The translations under genes and the position numbers were made by a program. From NCBI GenBank assembly GCA_002440265.1, contig DJSG01000067.1, positions 1 through 47,223 on the forward strand: a stretch of 47,223 nt of DNA. The letters run 5' to 3'. Shown here piece after piece: positions 33,227-41,090 of the stretch (position 1 is the stretch's first letter; each line of letters begins with the position of its first letter). Source of the stretch: Bacteroidales bacterium UBA6340. GTDB lineage: Bacteria; Bacteroidota; Bacteroidia; Bacteroidales; Paludibacteraceae. Below the pieces are notes generated by a model that was not told where the DNA came from, did no database searches, and saw nothing but the letters and a program-made list of their open reading frames with translations.

Positions 33227-34207
33227 TTACAGATATCTCACACTTTTGTATTTATTGGTACGTTTAGGTTTCAGTATATTGAAACCGTATGCCAAATACA
33301 ATTCATGTGAGCCGTAACTCTCCCGTATCAACCCGTTGGCCGGCAACTCATACGTGTAGCCCAATTGCAACCCGTTGATAATATCCACTCCCAATATGAT
33401 GTTCACACTCCCTGCAATGCGATAGCCTAATCCGAAGCGGTACCGCTCTTGTACCTGTGCGAGCATAGTCAAATTCAAATCCCACCCGACAAAATCCGTC
33501 TGCAACATCGCACTCGGCAGTAACATCCACGCCCGGTTCCTCAGCCGCCAATTGTATCCGCCTGCGACATACATTGTGCCACGGACGTGTATCTCGGTAC
33601 GGTCGCTCCAATGTAATGTAGGCTGTGTGACATGTCCATAACTGGCTCCAATCCACCATGCGGGTGCTGAATAATAGACACCCAAACCCATATCAAATCC
33701 CATACCAGACACTCCCTTTTCACTTCCCCCCGTGGCAATCGGGATTGCCTCGTCGTTAGGGTTGTGGTAGGCATTATCCTCCACGGCGGCAATGTTGTCC
33801 AAGTTGATGCTGTCCACGTTGAAACTCAGGTTCATAAATCCCAAATCCGCCCCTACGCTCAAGTATCCTTTGCCAATGCGGTGGCGGTAGGCATACTGGA
33901 CGTGGAAACTCTGGTTGGAGAATAGTCCAAACCTGTCGTTGACAAACCGTACCCCCGCCCCGTGCCGGGTTTTGCCTATCACAAACGGCGACGTGAAAGA
34001 AACGTACGTAGTCATCGGCGCATCCGTGATACCGGTAAACTGTATCCGATGACTACCAAACGCTCTCATCAAGTCTCCCTCCCCTGCCACTGCGGGGTTA
34101 TAGGCTGTCTGCGTGAACATATACTGCCCTATCTGCGGGTCGAATTGTGCTTTCGCCGCGATGGCGCAACACAGCAGTCCGCAAAACAGTACAATATATC
34201 GCTTCAC
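33227..34207 (-). CDS. porP: Type IX secretion outer-membrane protein PorP/SprF
   Basis: PorP/SprF-family proteins are outer-membrane beta-barrel components of the T9SS, some of which anchor surface adhesins. The 326-residue protein has a signal peptide (about 1-20). The conserved QFDPQIGQYMFTQTAYNPAV and AGEGDLMRAFGSHRIQFTGI follow, and alternating hydrophobic strands run to the C-terminus. It heads the five-gene operon in the same order as in Porphyromonas gingivalis. No consensus promoter was found directly upstream. Confidence 0.93.
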   Translation of the reverse strand: MKRYIVLFCGLLCCAIAAKAQFDPQIGQYMFTQTAYNPAVAGEGDLMRAFGSHRIQFTGITDAPMTTYVSFTSPFVIGKTRHGAGVRFVNDRFGLFSNQSFHVQYAYRHRIGKGYLSVGADLGFMNLSFNVDSINLDNIAAVEDNAYHNPNDEAIPIATGGSEKGVSGMGFDMGLGVYYSAPAWWIGASYGHVTQPTLHWSDRTEIHVRGTMYVAGGYNWRLRNRAWMLLPSAMLQTDFVGWDLNLTMLAQVQERYRFGLGYRIAGSVNIILGVDIINGLQLGYTYELPANGLIRESYGSHELYLAYGFNILKPKRTNKYKSVRYL

Positions 34208-34236
34208 ATTCTTCGTTCTTTATTCATTTCTTCCGG

Positions 34237-34262
34237 CGAAGAGGGGTTAATACTCCTCTTCG
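34237..34262 (-). terminator. Hairpin over the stop codon of the DUF2795 gene
   Basis: CGAAGAGG (34237-34244) / CCTCTTCG (34255-34262) forms an 8-base stem whose loop contains the TAA of the DUF2795 gene. No T-run follows, so it could be an attenuator or mRNA-stability element before porP. Confidence 0.35.
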
Positions 34263-34468
34263 TCGAAAAAGAAATCGTCTTTAGTCGGATAGTCCGGCCA
34301 CAAGTCTTCTATAGACTCGAAAACCTCCTCGTCGTCCTCTATCTCCTGGAGGTTCTCAATAACCTCCATTGGAGCCCCCACGCGCTGCGCGTAATCCAGC
34401 AACTCATCTTTTGTTGCCGGCCATGGAGCATCCTCCAGTTTCGTAGCCAATTCTAATGTCCAATACAT
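34247..34468 (-). CDS. DUF2795 family protein
   Basis: The product is a small, strongly acidic cytosolic protein. It begins MYWTLELATKLEDAPWPATK, followed by DELLDYAQRVGAPMEVIENL, the typical DUF2795 pattern, and ends in an Asp/Glu-rich tail. The second methionine (34468) fits the family start better than the first (34474). The function of the family is not known. A perfect promoter lies about 45 bases upstream. Confidence 0.8.
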   Translation of the reverse strand: MYWTLELATKLEDAPWPATKDELLDYAQRVGAPMEVIENLQEIEDDEEVFESIEDLWPDYPTKDDFFFDEEEY

Positions 34469-34511
34469 AATCACATCGGCACACCATGTGCTTATTTACG
34501 AAATAATCGCG

Positions 34512-34543
34512 CAAAAGTAGTAAAAAGATTTCACACGCGCAAA
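34512..34543 (-). promoter_or_regulatory. Promoter of the DUF2795 gene
   Basis: On the minus strand TTTG (34543-34540), a 20-base spacer and the -7 box TACTTTTG (34519-34512) fit the Bacteroidetes consensus. Confidence 0.7.
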
Positions 34544-34561
34544 ACTTTTGTCTCTTTTTTG

Positions 34562-35107
34562 CTATTTTTCCCAAATGGCAGGGGCTATCTGTTCGTTCTG
34601 CCCCATCCAACGTGCCAATACGAAACAATAGTCGCTCAACCGGTTGACGAACCGCAGTACATCTGCGTGCGCTTCCGTGCCGCTCTCCGATTCCCAGCGG
34701 ATGATGTTACGCTCCAGCCTGCGAGTTACCGAGCGGCAGATGTGGCAACGTGCCATACTTTCCGTGCCAGCCGGCAGGATGAATGCCCGAAGGACTGGCA
34801 GTTCGGTTTGCATCTTGTCAATCCAATCCTCCAATTGCTGCACATATCCGGGTGCGAAAGACAAGTCCGAACCCGCCAAAATCGCGCCGATGTCGAACAA
34901 CCTGTTCTGTATCCACTGCAGGTTGGTGTCCACTTCGCGTGCCCATACGCCGGAGTTCTTCGTTACTCCGCTACGCAAGAGTCCGAAGAAACTGTTCAAC
35001 TCGTCGGCAGTTCCGTAAGCCTCCAACTGCCAATCTGCTTTGCTCACGCGTTTTCCTGTTGCCAGCGATGTCTGGCCGGCATCGCCTGTCTTTGTGTAGA
35101 TTTTCAT
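34562..35107 (-). CDS. PduO-type cob(I)alamin adenosyltransferase
   Basis: This enzyme transfers the adenosyl group of ATP to cob(I)alamin to make coenzyme B12. The 181-residue protein has the ATP-binding start KIYTKTGDAGQTSLATGKRV, then LEAYGTADELNSFFGLLRS, the arginine-rich segment CRSVTRRLERN and FVNRLSDYCFVLARWMG. Length is normal. The ATG overlaps the end of the upstream methyltransferase gene by 4 bases, so the two share a transcript. Confidence 0.95.
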   Translation of the reverse strand: MKIYTKTGDAGQTSLATGKRVSKADWQLEAYGTADELNSFFGLLRSGVTKNSGVWAREVDTNLQWIQNRLFDIGAILAGSDLSFAPGYVQQLEDWIDKMQTELPVLRAFILPAGTESMARCHICRSVTRRLERNIIRWESESGTEAHADVLRFVNRLSDYCFVLARWMGQNEQIAPAIWEK

Positions 35108-35925
35108 AAGCGTAATTTATAATGTTTGTGTAAATAATCAGGGTCAAGGAATACTATTCCCATTTTCTGTAAATCCATAGTACATGTTACATTCGCATGG
35201 TTGCAAATCTCTTTCCATGCCTGCCCCATTTCGCGGCTGTAATGTATGTCGTCGATTATGATAACACTCTTTTTACCGGTGTGTTGTAGTAGTATATTAA
35301 AATACTGCAATGTGGCTTCCTTGGTATGATTGGCGTCAATGAACGCTACGTCCACTTGTTCTGTCAGGTGTGTTTGCAGGGTGTCATCGATATTTCCGAC
35401 TACACATTCTATGTTTTTCAGTCCCAATTTAGCCCAGTTAAACCTTGCCATCTCCGCCACTGCGGGGCAACCCTCAAATGTTGTTACACGGTCACTGCTG
35501 TCTGCGCTTGCCAAGTATGCCGTTGTTATTCCGAGACTTGTTCCGAGTTCTATGATGTGCAGTCCCTTCCGTCCGTCTTCCCGTGCCTGATGTCCCAGCC
35601 AATTTACCAAGCGGAACAGCAACTGCCCATACGCTTTCGGCTCCAGACTTGTCTTTGCAATGTCGCTTACCAACCGTCGAGTGTGTGTGTTACCTTTTCC
35701 ACCAGTTCCGTAATCCACATAATCAATCATTTTGGGTGCCCGCAACATCGCCTCCCGTCTCTTCTCTATGTCTCTCCACACATAGTAGTGATGGGTGTCA
35801 TACATTACCATGCGCACCCATTCGAACAGGTACGGTGAATGTATCCCTTCGCCGCCCGTGTTCCATGCTTTCGTGCAATGCTCCAGCCATGAAACCACTC
35901 TATATGCAGCATCGCTAATGTTCAT
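35104..35925 (-). CDS. Class I SAM-dependent O-methyltransferase-like protein
   Basis: The 273-residue protein has motif I GLHIIELGTSLGITTAYLAS, an acidic residue after strand 2 (VTTFEGCPAVAEMARFNW) and the DxxH-type metal-site pattern VDVAFIDANHTKEATLQYFN seen in O-methyltransferases of the caffeoyl-CoA/catechol type. The N-terminus has GGEGIHSPYLFEWVRMVM, common in a Bacteroidetes subfamily. The substrate is unknown. A perfect promoter lies upstream and the cobalamin adenosyltransferase gene follows with a 4-base overlap. Confidence 0.85.
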   Translation of the reverse strand: MNISDAAYRVVSWLEHCTKAWNTGGEGIHSPYLFEWVRMVMYDTHHYYVWRDIEKRREAMLRAPKMIDYVDYGTGGKGNTHTRRLVSDIAKTSLEPKAYGQLLFRLVNWLGHQAREDGRKGLHIIELGTSLGITTAYLASADSSDRVTTFEGCPAVAEMARFNWAKLGLKNIECVVGNIDDTLQTHLTEQVDVAFIDANHTKEATLQYFNILLQHTGKKSVIIIDDIHYSREMGQAWKEICNHANVTCTMDLQKMGIVFLDPDYLHKHYKLRL

Positions 35926-35989
35926 GGTATGACAGATATTCCCGACCTTGCATGGTGGTTCTATTACTCCTGTTTCTTTGGAGAGCGTG

Positions 35990-36020
35990 CAAAGTTATAA
36001 TTTTTTGTGCAGATATGCAA
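35990..36020 (-). promoter_or_regulatory. Promoter of the methyltransferase-adenosyltransferase pair
   Basis: On the minus strand TTG (36020-36018), a 20-base spacer and a perfect -7 TAACTTTG (35997-35990), about 65 bases before the ATG. Confidence 0.75.
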
Positions 36021-36065
36021 CATGCAGGTGTGTTTTTCCGGAAAAATACGGCAAAATGCAGTGTC

Positions 36066-36599
36066 TTATCCTACACCATATACATAGTGACGGATTGTTT
36101 GGACGACTTCTGCGAAGTCTTGTTCGGGGCTGAGTCCGGGAGAGGACATCAGCAGCATCGGGAGTGCGTTTCCTGTGGGGCGGTAGGCAGGTTGGGTATA
36201 ATCATAGTTTTGCCAGAGTTGTATGCCGTTGCGCCGATAGAAAGCGATGCGCCGTGTGCTGAGTTCACTGTCAGGTAACTCGACCTCGAGTACGAGCGGT
36301 TTGCCGATATGTGCGAGGACGGCGGTGAGAATCCTGCTGCCATAGCCGTGGTTGCGCTGTGCAGGGTCGGTGGCAAAGTGCTCGCCATAGCAATATCGCC
36401 CGAAATCCCAATAGGTGAAGAAGCCGACAGGTTGTCCGTTGTCCTCCGCTAACATGCAATGAAATACGGGATTGTGGTCCGTATTGTGACGTTGTGCTCC
36501 TATGTCCCGTCGTTCGTCTTCGGGAAAAGCCGCCAGAAAGAGTTGCTCCACAAAGGGATATGCGTTGTCGGAAGTGTGGATTTGCCGCAGGTGTATCAT
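36066..36599 (-). CDS. GNAT family N-acetyltransferase
   Basis: The 177-residue protein begins MIHLRQIHTSDNAYPFVEQL and has the acetyl-CoA-binding motif A, EHFATDPAQRNHGYGSRILT, with the Q/R-x-x-G-x-G/A core. Other GNAT strands follow (LVLEVELPDSELSTRRIAFY). The acetyl acceptor is unknown. The frame is open further upstream to 36824, but that extension crosses the divergent glycosyltransferase gene and the promoter at 36623-36654, so the ATG at 36599 is used. Confidence 0.88.
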   Translation of the reverse strand: MIHLRQIHTSDNAYPFVEQLFLAAFPEDERRDIGAQRHNTDHNPVFHCMLAEDNGQPVGFFTYWDFGRYCYGEHFATDPAQRNHGYGSRILTAVLAHIGKPLVLEVELPDSELSTRRIAFYRRNGIQLWQNYDYTQPAYRPTGNALPMLLMSSPGLSPEQDFAEVVQTIRHYVYGVG

Positions 36600-36622
36600 C
36601 GTATTTGAGAAGTTTACGGGTG

Positions 36623-36654
36623 CAAAGATACGACAATTTGCCGGATTGTACAAA
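36623..36654 (-). promoter_or_regulatory. Promoter of the GNAT gene
   Basis: On the minus strand TTTG (36654-36651), a 20-base spacer and a perfect -7 TATCTTTG (36630-36623), 24 bases before the ATG. Confidence 0.75.
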
Positions 36655-36684
36655 CAGACTGTTGTCCGGTTAATAGTGTTCTTT

Positions 36685-36715
36685 TTTGCCATTTCAAATA
36701 AAAGGCGTACCTTTG
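36685..36715 (+). promoter_or_regulatory. Promoter of the divergent glycosyltransferase gene
   Basis: TTTG (36685-36688), a 19-base spacer and a perfect -7 TACCTTTG (36708-36715), about 38 bases before the ATG at 36754. Confidence 0.72.
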
Positions 36716-36753
36716 TCCCCGAAGTATTGCAAAGGCAGACATCAGGATTGAAT

Positions 36754-37689
36754 ATGAAAGTATTGGTAGCACCGCTGAATTGGGGTTTGGGACATGCCGC
36801 GCGGTGTGTTCCGATAGTTCGCAAGTATATGGCTGCCGGTGATGAGGTGGTGCTGGGTGGTGACGGGGAAAGCCTGCTACTGTTGCGGCGCGCGTTTCCT
36901 GAATTGCGGTGGGTGCCGTTGGCTCAGTTGCATTTGAAGTACGACAGGGGTAAGAGACAGCGGCTGTTTTATTGGCGGGTGATGCCGCAATTGGTGCGTT
37001 TTGCCTTGGCGGACAGGCGTTGCCTGCGGGCATTGCTCAAGAAAGAACGTTTTGACTTGGTGGTCTCGGACAACCGATTCGGTTTGCGCAGCCATAGGAC
37101 GAGGTGTGTGTACATGACGCATCAGTTGTATGTACGTCTGCCAAAGCGTTTGCGGTTGCTCGAGCCTTTGGCACGCGCCTTGCACCGTGCTGTTTACAAG
37201 CGTTTTGATGAGGTGTGGGTGCCCGATTATGCTTCGGCGGAGCATAACCTGTCCGGGGCTTTGAGTCATGGCGGGGATATGGACACGCGTGTACGGTATA
37301 TAGGTCCGTTGTCGCGGTTGGAGGTGCCTGCGGTGGTGGCGGATAGTCCGTATAAGGTGGTGGCAGTGCTGTCGGGTTTGGAGCCTCAACGTACTGTGTT
37401 TGAGCGGGAGTTGCTACGGCGTTTTGCGCATAGTGAGCAGCCGGTGCTGTTGGTGCGCGGGAAGATGACTGAGCCGTGGACGTGTGTGACGATGGGTAAT
37501 GTGACGATGGTGCCGTATATGGATGATGCGTCGTTGGTATGTGCGCTGACGGGTGCGGAGCGTATAATTGTCCGTAGCGGTTACAGTACGGTGATGGACC
37601 TTGAGCAAATAGGTGTGCTGCGGAAAGCGGAGTGGCATCCGACTCCCGACCAGCCGGAACAGGAATACTTGGCAGTACACAATGCGTGA
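36754..37689 (+). CDS. GT28/MurG-like glycosyltransferase
   Basis: The 311-residue protein has a GT-B fold start, KVLVAPLNWGLGHAARCVPI, with the N-terminal glycine-rich loop. Its C-terminal half includes VVAVLSGLEPQRTVFERELL and the nucleotide-sugar-binding region IIVRSGYSTVMDLEQIG then PTPDQPEQEYLA. The donor and acceptor are unknown. The frame stays open upstream to 36502, but the promoter and divergent gene fix the ATG at 36754. The protein stops about seven residues after the EQEYL motif, where I would expect a further 20-40 residues, so the C-terminus looks shortened. Confidence 0.82.
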   Translation: MKVLVAPLNWGLGHAARCVPIVRKYMAAGDEVVLGGDGESLLLLRRAFPELRWVPLAQLHLKYDRGKRQRLFYWRVMPQLVRFALADRRCLRALLKKERFDLVVSDNRFGLRSHRTRCVYMTHQLYVRLPKRLRLLEPLARALHRAVYKRFDEVWVPDYASAEHNLSGALSHGGDMDTRVRYIGPLSRLEVPAVVADSPYKVVAVLSGLEPQRTVFERELLRRFAHSEQPVLLVRGKMTEPWTCVTMGNVTMVPYMDDASLVCALTGAERIIVRSGYSTVMDLEQIGVLRKAEWHPTPDQPEQEYLAVHNA

Positions 37690-37773
37690 TGCGCAATGCT
37701 TGATATGGGTGTTATGTATTTTAACAATTTGGCGGATTGCGTGGCGGTTGTACGGTGAGAAACCCCGATAATG

Positions 37774-37806
37774 TCTCGGAGTTCTCTCGAAGTTAACCCG
37801 AGAAAA
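37774..37806. repeat. Diverged CTCTCGG motif
   Basis: GTCTCGGAGTTCTCTCGAAG and the following CCGAGAAAA resemble the triple motif at 28071-28101 and can form a weak hairpin. Confidence 0.5.
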
Positions 37807-37903
37807 GTTGTCGGGCAGCGCGTGTTGATATGATTTAATAATCTGAAAATGGAGCGTGTTTGGGTGGTAGTAGAATGTATAAATATTGAAAAAGTGGCGG
37901 ATA

Positions 37904-37935
37904 TTTGTATCTGTTGTTTTTTTTTTGTAACTTTG
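37904..37935 (+). promoter_or_regulatory. Promoter of the SGNH-fold gene
   Basis: TTTG (37904-37907), a 20-base spacer containing a T-run, and a perfect -7 TAACTTTG (37928-37935), 28 bases before the first ATG. Confidence 0.75.
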
Positions 37936-37963
37936 CGGTCTGATTAAATAAAAAAGTAAGAAT

Positions 37964-38692
37964 ATGGGTGCTATGAAACGAAGTATTGTATTGTGCGTGA
38001 TTGCTGTGCTGTCGTTGCAAAGTGTGTTGGCGGCAGGTAAGCAACCGACGTTGGTGATGTTAGGTGACGGTACGATGGCTGATGCGGCTGTGGAGTCGGC
38101 TGTTCGCGGTTGGGGGCAGTTGTTCCCTGCGTACTTGCCGGATATGGAGGTGGTGAATATGGCTCAGGCGGGTATGAGTGTGCGCAAAGTGGCTGCAGAG
38201 CCCGGTGTGCTGGATTCGCTGCTGATGCCGTTCGGGAAGAAGGATATATTGTTGATACAGTTCGGGCAGAATGATTTGCACGAGACGATATATGTGCAAT
38301 ACAGTCCCGTGGATGCGTTTATCCAGCGTTTGTCGGTAGTGATTACAGCGGCGGAGGAGAAGAAGATGCGCGTCATATTGTGTACTCCGTTAGCGGAACC
38401 GTTTTACATAGACGGGAAGTTGATAGACCGGTTGGGTGCTTATCCGCAGGCTATCCGCCGCTTGGCAGCGCAGAAGCAACTCCCGTTGGTGGATATGGAA
38501 GCGGTGACACGAGCATGGCTGACGGAAATAGGGGAGGAAGGTGCTATGAGATACTATGTGGATTTGGATATACACCATTCTCCGAAGGGCGAATATCTGC
38601 TCAATGAGGAAGGCGCAAAAGCGGTGAGCAAGATGGCGGAAGAGCAATTGAAAGGGTTGAATCTGAAGTACTTGAGTAAGGTTCTGAAATGA
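37964..38692 (+). CDS. SGNH/GDSL-fold protein lacking the nucleophilic serine
   Basis: The 242-residue exported protein (signal peptide about 1-26 from the first ATG; a second ATG lies at 37973) resembles rhamnogalacturonan acetylesterase-type SGNH hydrolases. Block I reads LVMLGDGTMAD where the family has GDST; the codon is GGT, so the catalytic Ser is Gly. Block II keeps a Gly (MAQAGMSV), block III is FGQNDLHE, and block V reads DLDIHHSPKGEYLLNEEGA, so Asn and a Asp/His pair remain. It is therefore either inactive or uses another mechanism. The start of the following glycosyltransferase gene overlaps by 4 bases, suggesting a shared role at the cell envelope. Confidence 0.8.
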   Translation: MGAMKRSIVLCVIAVLSLQSVLAAGKQPTLVMLGDGTMADAAVESAVRGWGQLFPAYLPDMEVVNMAQAGMSVRKVAAEPGVLDSLLMPFGKKDILLIQFGQNDLHETIYVQYSPVDAFIQRLSVVITAAEEKKMRVILCTPLAEPFYIDGKLIDRLGAYPQAIRRLAAQKQLPLVDMEAVTRAWLTEIGEEGAMRYYVDLDIHHSPKGEYLLNEEGAKAVSKMAEEQLKGLNLKYLSKVLK

Positions 38693-39846
38693 CATTCTCC
38701 CTTGTGGATTATTGCCTGTTGGGAGCATTGGCAGTTGTGTCAGGCTACCAATTGTATTTCTGTCTGCGCTATTTGTGCGGTGTGAGCCGTTGGCAACGGC
38801 ATCATAAGCACGACGAGGCGGAGGAGTCAGAGGAATGTCCGGGGGTGAGTGTGATTGTGTGCGCGCGGAATGAGGAGGAGAATCTGCAGAACTATTTGCA
38901 GGCACTGCTGGCACAGGATTATCCGAAGTTTGAGGTGATAGTGGTGAATGACGGGAGTGAGGATAAGACACAGGAGGTGCTGGAACGTTATGCAATGGTT
39001 AGCAGCAACTTATATGTCACTTTCGTACCTCGCGGTGCGCACGTGATTAGTACCAAGAAGTTGGCATTGACCATTGGTGCCAAGGCGGCGCATTATGATT
39101 ATCTGCTGCTGACGGACGCGGATTGTCGCCCTGAGTCAAGGCAATGGATACGCGAGATGGTGAAGGGCTTTGCGCCGCGGAAAGGAAATGAGACGGAGAT
39201 AGTGTTGGGATATGGTGCTTATTTTGAGGAAGATACGTTGTTGAACAGCCTGCTGAACTACGACACCTTGTTTTGTGGGATGCAGTATTTGGGTATGGCG
39301 GCTGCGGGACATCCATATATGGGTGTGGGGCGTAACTTGGCATACAGGCGTTCGACATTCTTTGAGCATAGCGGTTTTCGCGGTCTGCTGGCGGAGCGGG
39401 CAGGCGATGATGACCTGTTTGTGAACAAGATAGCCACAAGGCACAATACAAGTATCGTCTGTTCGCGTGAGAGCCTGACATGGTCAGTGCCTAAACATAC
39501 GTGGCAGGAATGGATACACCAGAAGCGCAGGCATCTGTCGGTGTCGCCGAACTACAGGACGGGCAGCAAGTGGCGATTGGTGATGGAGCCGATGAGTCGC
39601 GGGCTGCTGTACGGGTTGCTGATAGCGGTGTTTGTGTGCGGTGGCGGGTTGGCATGCTGCATAGCCTACGGGTTGTGGCTGTTGCGCGTGGTGGGGCAGA
39701 TGGTGGTGATGAATGTGGGTGCAAGGCGATTGGGGATGCGTTTTCAAGGGATAGAGATAGTGGTGTGGGATGTGCTGTTGCCGCTACTGACCTTATATAT
39801 ATTGGCAACGCAGCCGTTGTATAAGCGCAAGGCGTTGTATTGGTAG
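38689..39846 (+). CDS. Membrane-bound family 2 glycosyltransferase
   Basis: The 385-residue protein has an N-terminal membrane helix (about 7-30). A GT-A domain follows with VSVIVCARNEEENLQNYLQA, VIVVNDGSEDKTQEVLERY, the metal site LLLTDADCRPES, a GDDDLFVNKIA segment and the acceptor-site QKRRHLS in place of QxxRW. Three further membrane helices lie at the C-terminus (from about 300). It likely elongates or transfers sugars at the cytoplasmic face of the inner membrane; the product is unknown. It overlaps the SGNH-fold gene as ATGA. Confidence 0.9.
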   Translation: MTFSLVDYCLLGALAVVSGYQLYFCLRYLCGVSRWQRHHKHDEAEESEECPGVSVIVCARNEEENLQNYLQALLAQDYPKFEVIVVNDGSEDKTQEVLERYAMVSSNLYVTFVPRGAHVISTKKLALTIGAKAAHYDYLLLTDADCRPESRQWIREMVKGFAPRKGNETEIVLGYGAYFEEDTLLNSLLNYDTLFCGMQYLGMAAAGHPYMGVGRNLAYRRSTFFEHSGFRGLLAERAGDDDLFVNKIATRHNTSIVCSRESLTWSVPKHTWQEWIHQKRRHLSVSPNYRTGSKWRLVMEPMSRGLLYGLLIAVFVCGGGLACCIAYGLWLLRVVGQMVVMNVGARRLGMRFQGIEIVVWDVLLPLLTLYILATQPLYKRKALYW

Positions 39847-39886
39847 GACGTAACATTAATTCTAAATACTTAATTAGCAAAAGATT

Positions 39887-40192
39887 ATGGAAGAGCAAAA
39901 GATTAACATCAACCTCACTCCCGAGATGGCAAACGGCAAGTATGTGAACTTGGCGATTATTGCGCACTCGCCGTCGGAGTTCGTAGTGGATTTTGTGTGC
40001 ATGATGCCCGGTCAGAAAGAGGCCAATGTGCAATCGCGCGTGGTAATGACCCCCGAGAATGCGAAGAAACTGCTGTTTGCACTGCAAGAGAACGTAAGCA
40101 AATACGAGAAACAATTCGGTACGATTAAGTTGAACGGGACACCTGCCCCAGGCAGTACCATCCCAATGTCATTCGGAGGAGGACAAGCATGA
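39887..40192 (+). CDS. DUF3467 family protein
   Basis: This 101-residue cytosolic protein matches DUF3467: INLTPEMANGKYVNLAIIAH, SPSEFVVDFVCMMPGQKEA and VVMTPENAKKLLFALQENVS, with a Gly-rich end. The function is unknown. The uridine phosphorylase gene starts within its stop codon (ATGA). Confidence 0.9.
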   Translation: MEEQKININLTPEMANGKYVNLAIIAHSPSEFVVDFVCMMPGQKEANVQSRVVMTPENAKKLLFALQENVSKYEKQFGTIKLNGTPAPGSTIPMSFGGGQA

Positions 40193-41067
40193 AAAGGTAT
40201 TTTCCTGCAAGCCAGTTGATTATCAATGATGACGGTAGCGTGTTTCACCTGCACCTCCGCCCTGAGTTTTTGGCTGATAAAATCATCTTGGTCGGCGACC
40301 AAGACCGAGTGAACGTGGTGGCTTCGTTCTTTGACGAGGGCAGCATAGAGTGCGATGTGCAAAGTCGTGAGTTTCATACGATTACGGGTAAGTACAAGGG
40401 AAAACGTATCTCCTGTATCTCAACAGGCATCGGTACCGACAACTGCGATATTGTGCTGAACGAGATAGACGCGCTGGCGAACATTGATTTCGATACGCGC
40501 ACCGAGAAAGCAGAGCACCGTCAGTTGGAGATTATCCGTGTCGGTACGTGTGGCGGTATGCAAGAAGATATTCCGTTGGGCACATTTCTGGTGAGCCAGA
40601 AGTCGATTGGTTTCGACGGTGTGCTGGCGTTCTATGAGGGGCGCGACCGCATTGCCGATTTGGGTTTCGAGAAGGCATTGGTGGACTATATCCATTACCC
40701 TGAGAAGGCTGCACGCCCGTATGTGGTGGCTGCCAATACGGAGTTAGTGGACCGCATCGCGAGAGACGATATGATGCGGGGTTGCACGATTGCCGCCAAC
40801 GGTTTCTATGGCCCGCAAGGACGTGTGTTGCGCTGCAATATCGCGGTGCCGGACATCAACGAGCGCATTACGGACTTCCGTTATGAGGGGCAACGTATCA
40901 CCAATTATGAGATGGAAGGCAGTGCGATTGCGGGTTTGAGCCTGCTGATGGGTCATAAGGCGATGACGGTGTGCTGTGTGATAGCCCAGCGCAAAGTGGA
41001 GGCTGCCAATACAGACTACAAACCGCGTATCAAGGAATTGGTGCAGACGGTCTTGGAACGATACTAA
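40189..41067 (+). CDS. udp: Uridine phosphorylase-like nucleoside phosphorylase
   Basis: The 292-residue enzyme splits uridine (or a related nucleoside) with phosphate to the base and ribose-1-phosphate. Visible hallmarks are KIILVGDQDRV, the phosphate-binding ISTGIGTDNCDIVLNE, IIRVGTCGGMQEDIPLGTFL and NYEMEGSAIAGLSLLMGHKA, whose Met-Glu contacts the ribose. The Bacteroidetes version is longer than E. coli Udp. Pyrimidine preference is inferred from overall similarity. It is coupled to the DUF3467 gene. Confidence 0.88.
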   Translation: MKRYFPASQLIINDDGSVFHLHLRPEFLADKIILVGDQDRVNVVASFFDEGSIECDVQSREFHTITGKYKGKRISCISTGIGTDNCDIVLNEIDALANIDFDTRTEKAEHRQLEIIRVGTCGGMQEDIPLGTFLVSQKSIGFDGVLAFYEGRDRIADLGFEKALVDYIHYPEKAARPYVVAANTELVDRIARDDMMRGCTIAANGFYGPQGRVLRCNIAVPDINERITDFRYEGQRITNYEMEGSAIAGLSLLMGHKAMTVCCVIAQRKVEAANTDYKPRIKELVQTVLERY

Positions 41068-41090
41068 CCAAATTAACAATCTAATAATCA

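Noticed and set aside
36600..36824. N-terminal extension of the GNAT protein to 36824
   Set aside because: It overlaps the divergent glycosyltransferase start and both promoters; the GNAT fold starts at the ATG at 36599.
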